NCBI GenBank assembly: GCA_964494005.1 | Contig: CAZBQE010000041.1 | Span: 1-8,698 of the forward strand | DNA: 8,698 nt | Direction: 5' to 3' | Source of the DNA: CAJBLF01 sp964494005 | Lineage (GTDB): Bacteria > Patescibacteriota > Gracilibacteria > Absconditabacterales > Absconditicoccaceae | Shown: piece after piece, positions 7,601-8,698 of the stretch | Layout: each line of letters begins with the position of its first letter | How positions within the stretch are numbered: position 1 is the first letter of the stretch | Notes under the pieces: model-generated | What the model was told of the DNA's origin: nothing | Databases searched by the model: none | What the model saw: the letters and a program-made list of their open reading frames with translations, nothing else | Program-made: the position numbers and the translations under genes

Positions 7601-8698
7601 TTGCATAGTTCCCATAAAATGATAGACTTCAGCAAGAAAATATACCCGTTGTGTCAATCATGTGGATTGTGTTATTCCCGTAGTAAATTGTGTCACGGGT
7701 AAAATAAATCATTCTTGCATAATAGATAAATCTATTTGCCAGCCACTATCATAATATATTACTGATGGTAAAAGCATTTCAAGAAGATCATTTGTTTGTG
7801 TAACATATCATCATGTATTTTCCAAGAATTGAGTATAACATTGATCACCAGGTCATCCATATCCAGGTACGCTTCTATACGTATCCCAATCAGATCAAAA
7901 AATATCTGTATTCATTTCAAAACCAAATGGAGTTGTCAATTGAAGTGTCGCAAATGTATAACTAGTTCAATCATATCCATAATTGATAGGTAGGATTACT
8001 AACGTTCCGCTATAAATATTTCGTGTGGTATAGAGCGATCCTGTAACCCATAAATTTCCTTCATAATCGCCATCATCTCATCATTCGTCATAAGTACAGC
8101 TACCATCATCTTGATTTGCATCAGGATTATAATTGTTTGCATCAGGATCAGTACATCATTCGATAATAGTATAAGTACAACTACCATCATCTTGTCTTGC
8201 ATCAGCATTATAATTATCTGCACTAGAATCAATACATCATAAGGTTTTCCAGTCGCCTTCTCGTGTAACATGTTTTGTATCGATAAATGTCAAGAGTTCA
8301 TGAGGGAGTTGAGTATAATCTATATGGTTGTAGTAAATATTAAGTCAATTATTATCACTTAAATTAGTGAGTGTTATGATATCTTCTGGTAAAGTAGTGA
8401 TTTGGTTACCAGCAAGAAATAAACCATTCAAACCAGAAAGCCCATCAAAATCACCGCTTTCGATCGAAGTAATTTGGTTATCATCAAGATGTAAATAAGT
8501 TAGATTAGAAAGCTCCTCAAAATCACCACTTTCAATAGAAGTAATTTGGTTACTATTAAGATGCAAATTAGTCAAGCTAGAAAGCCCATCAAAATCACCA
8601 CTTTCAATAGAAGTAATTTGGTTATAACCAAGATCCAAATTAGTCAAGCTAGAAAGCCCCACAAAATCACCGCTTTCGATCGAAGTAATTTGGTTATT
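4649..8698 (-). CDS. Giant LRR / propeller / Ig-like / SLH surface protein, N-terminus off-window (UGA=Gly)
   Basis: At least 1349 aa from the right edge to TAA 4649-4651. I walked the frame codon by codon: no TAA or TAG, but 37 TGA codons, including four TGA-TGA pairs (6323, 7337, 7808, 8078). Order from the N side: five 24-aa leucine-rich repeats (8698-8390); two GC[TI]D...DDGSC motifs (8239-8081); an unrecognised beta-rich region (8075-7850); a duplicated module of about 130 aa (7850-7010); another unrecognised region with several Cys (7005-6600); the first half of an Ig-like domain (6592-6512); seven propeller-like repeats (6511-5585); the second Ig-like half (5584-5399); a linker with DDDEDDD, GGGGG and four Cys (CEGRDC...CGPC); then three SLH segments (about 5135-4652; ACQLGLMG, FRPNDTITRAEF). 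The C-terminal SLH implies attachment to the envelope with the rest exposed. Likely an adhesin or recognition protein; the ligand is unknown. The signal peptide should lie off-window. Split pieces would be called as pseudogenes under table 11. Confidence 0.93.
4652..5135 (-). other. C-terminal SLH anchor of the giant protein
   Basis: Three SLH-like segments: one around NELLQAYVFAKDLGI...ANLEGNLMRSHMAKMI; a canonical middle one with CSFTDMA, ACQLGLMG and FRPNDTITRAEFGTVLSRM; and a shortened last one around YYKNHLQALKTNGIMT. TGA-Gly occurs at 4970-4972, just before the AVCSFTDMA start, and at 4787-4789. The middle segment matches the neighbouring stand-alone SLH protein position for position (C.F.D., ACQLG.MG, F.PN...TR..F). 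Confidence 0.85.
5399..6592 (-). other. Ig-like domain apparently split by the propeller array
   Basis: The part before the array (ATNVHIIGNPIVGTTLLGSY, 6592-6533, then QYQYTYD to 6512) matches the start of bacterial Ig-like repeats of the type G.P.VG.TL.G.Y.Y.D. The part after it (EEGTSLYQRYRNDAPIYSA, about 5575-5519, then TNINYVVTDRDADKDISFGV) matches the second half of the same repeat type (EGTS.YQWYR....I.GAT...Y.....D....I.F.V.P....G). Joined, they give one ordinary domain; about 310 residues of propeller repeats sit at the loop between them. The domain assignment rests on motif memory, not on a search. Confidence 0.65.
5585..6511 (-). repeat. Seven tandem 39-45-aa propeller-like repeats
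   Basis: Each unit has the pattern W-TQLGDSF-S-G....I..L.(I/V)DN.IPYLI...N...(I/V)..(L/M).(L/F)SG. The Trp codons lie at 6497, 6368, 6251, 6116, 5984, 5852 and 5717, giving spacings of 117-135 bases. The first (IWEQVGEVF) and last (WTQRGDSF...TLYMKYYSGG) units are the most diverged; the middle five are close copies also at DNA level. Seven four-strand blades of about 44 aa fit a seven-bladed beta-propeller, but blade assignment is inferred. TGA-Gly codons within: 6473, 6326, 6323, 6209, 5942, 5615. Confidence 0.85.
7010..7850 (-). repeat. Internally duplicated module of unknown family
   Basis: Two copies of roughly 130 residues follow each other (about 7840-7440 and 7440-7010). Shared landmarks: Y[DN]SG at 7751-7742 and 7349-7340; TG.TQR at about 7668-7651 (TGLTQR) and 7257-7240 (TGATQR); V...MG (EVYHFMG, EVFSGMG); a helical stretch with A.ALADELDHG versus ETALTQGSGG; G.[LI]C.T (GDLCTT, SGICAT); and G.G.N...C (GPGLNICQ, GEGNLKDCE). 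The identity is low at DNA level, so the duplication is old. I do not recognise the family. Confidence 0.6.
8081..8239 (-). repeat. Two tandem GC[TI]D..A.NYN.DA..DDGSC motifs
   Basis: Units start at 8239 (GCIDSSADNYNADARQDDGS, then CTY) and 8158 (GCTDPDANNYNPDANQDDGS, then CTY), exactly 81 bases apart, with clear DNA-level similarity. The motif is common in surface proteins of Bacteroidetes and others, with invariant Gly-Cys at the start. In both copies here that Gly is TGA (8237-8239 and 8156-8158). Two Cys and many Asp/Asn suggest a small disulfide-bonded or Ca-binding loop (inference). Confidence 0.85.
8405..8698 (-). repeat. Leucine-rich repeats, 72-bp tandem units
   Basis: The NQIT.. 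core recurs at 8693, 8621, 8549, 8477 and 8405, exactly 72 bases (24 aa) apart. The unit is NQITSIESGDF-[VDE][GE]LS.L..L.L..., a classic bacterial LRR (LxxLxxLxLxxNxIxxI). The first four spacings are nearly identical at DNA level, indicating recent expansion; the fifth changes to NQITTLPEDI and ends the array. More units probably lie beyond the window edge. Confidence 0.92.

Noticed and set aside
7999..8271. Minus-strand 90-aa frame rich in Met/Leu/Ile
   Set aside because: It is in a different frame from the giant gene, which here encodes the recognisable GC[TI]D...DDGSC motifs.
4649..8698. Giant pseudogene with many nonsense mutations
   Set aside because: All 37 interruptions are TGA; there is not one TAA or TAG and no frameshift, which decay would not produce.

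Overview
The window reads cleanly only if UGA is a sense codon. Every long gene except one small one is cut by in-frame TGA under the standard code, but each becomes a single frame with no TAA or TAG when TGA is read through. Conserved positions show the residue is glycine. TGA as glycine (translation table 25) is known from the candidate-phylum bacteria Gracilibacteria (BD1-5/GN02) and Absconditabacteria (SR1), so this is very probably a chromosomal piece of one of them. The AT-rich composition, weak Shine-Dalgarno signals and many large repeat-rich surface proteins fit. I cannot decide between the two phyla from sequence alone.

Layout. (1) 1-439, minus: N-terminal part of a secreted or membrane-anchored protein, cut by the left edge. 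(2) 440-829: divergent intergenic region with short tandem repeats and one plausible minus-strand promoter. (3) 830-3181, plus: 783-aa protein with a Pro/Gln-rich tail, three membrane helices and several PKD/Ig-like domains. (4) 3236-3643, plus: 135-aa protein resembling the nucleoside 2-deoxyribosyltransferase fold, the only likely soluble protein here, followed by an inverted repeat element and a strong intrinsic terminator. (5) 3747-4454, minus: 235-aa exported protein made almost only of three S-layer homology (SLH) segments. (6) 4649-8698, minus: at least 1349 aa of a very large surface protein whose N-terminus lies beyond the right edge. From N to C it holds leucine-rich repeats, two cysteine-containing GC[TI]D...DDGSC motifs, an unrecognised region with an internal duplication, an Ig-like domain that appears split by a seven-repeat propeller-like array, an acidic/poly-Gly/Cys-rich linker, and C-terminal SLH segments.

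Functionally this is a cell-surface locus. The two SLH proteins probably attach to the cell envelope, the giant one presenting LRR, propeller and Ig-like modules outward, as expected of an adhesin in a host-attached or predatory small bacterium (the lifestyle is inference). The most notable observations are the 37 in-frame TGA codons of the giant gene and their very uneven distribution along it, the apparent propeller inserted inside an Ig-like fold, and a shared 3'-end architecture: stop codon, then a heptad/octad inverted repeat, then an intrinsic terminator, seen at two genes on opposite strands.

No tRNA, rRNA, CRISPR array or transposase gene was seen.
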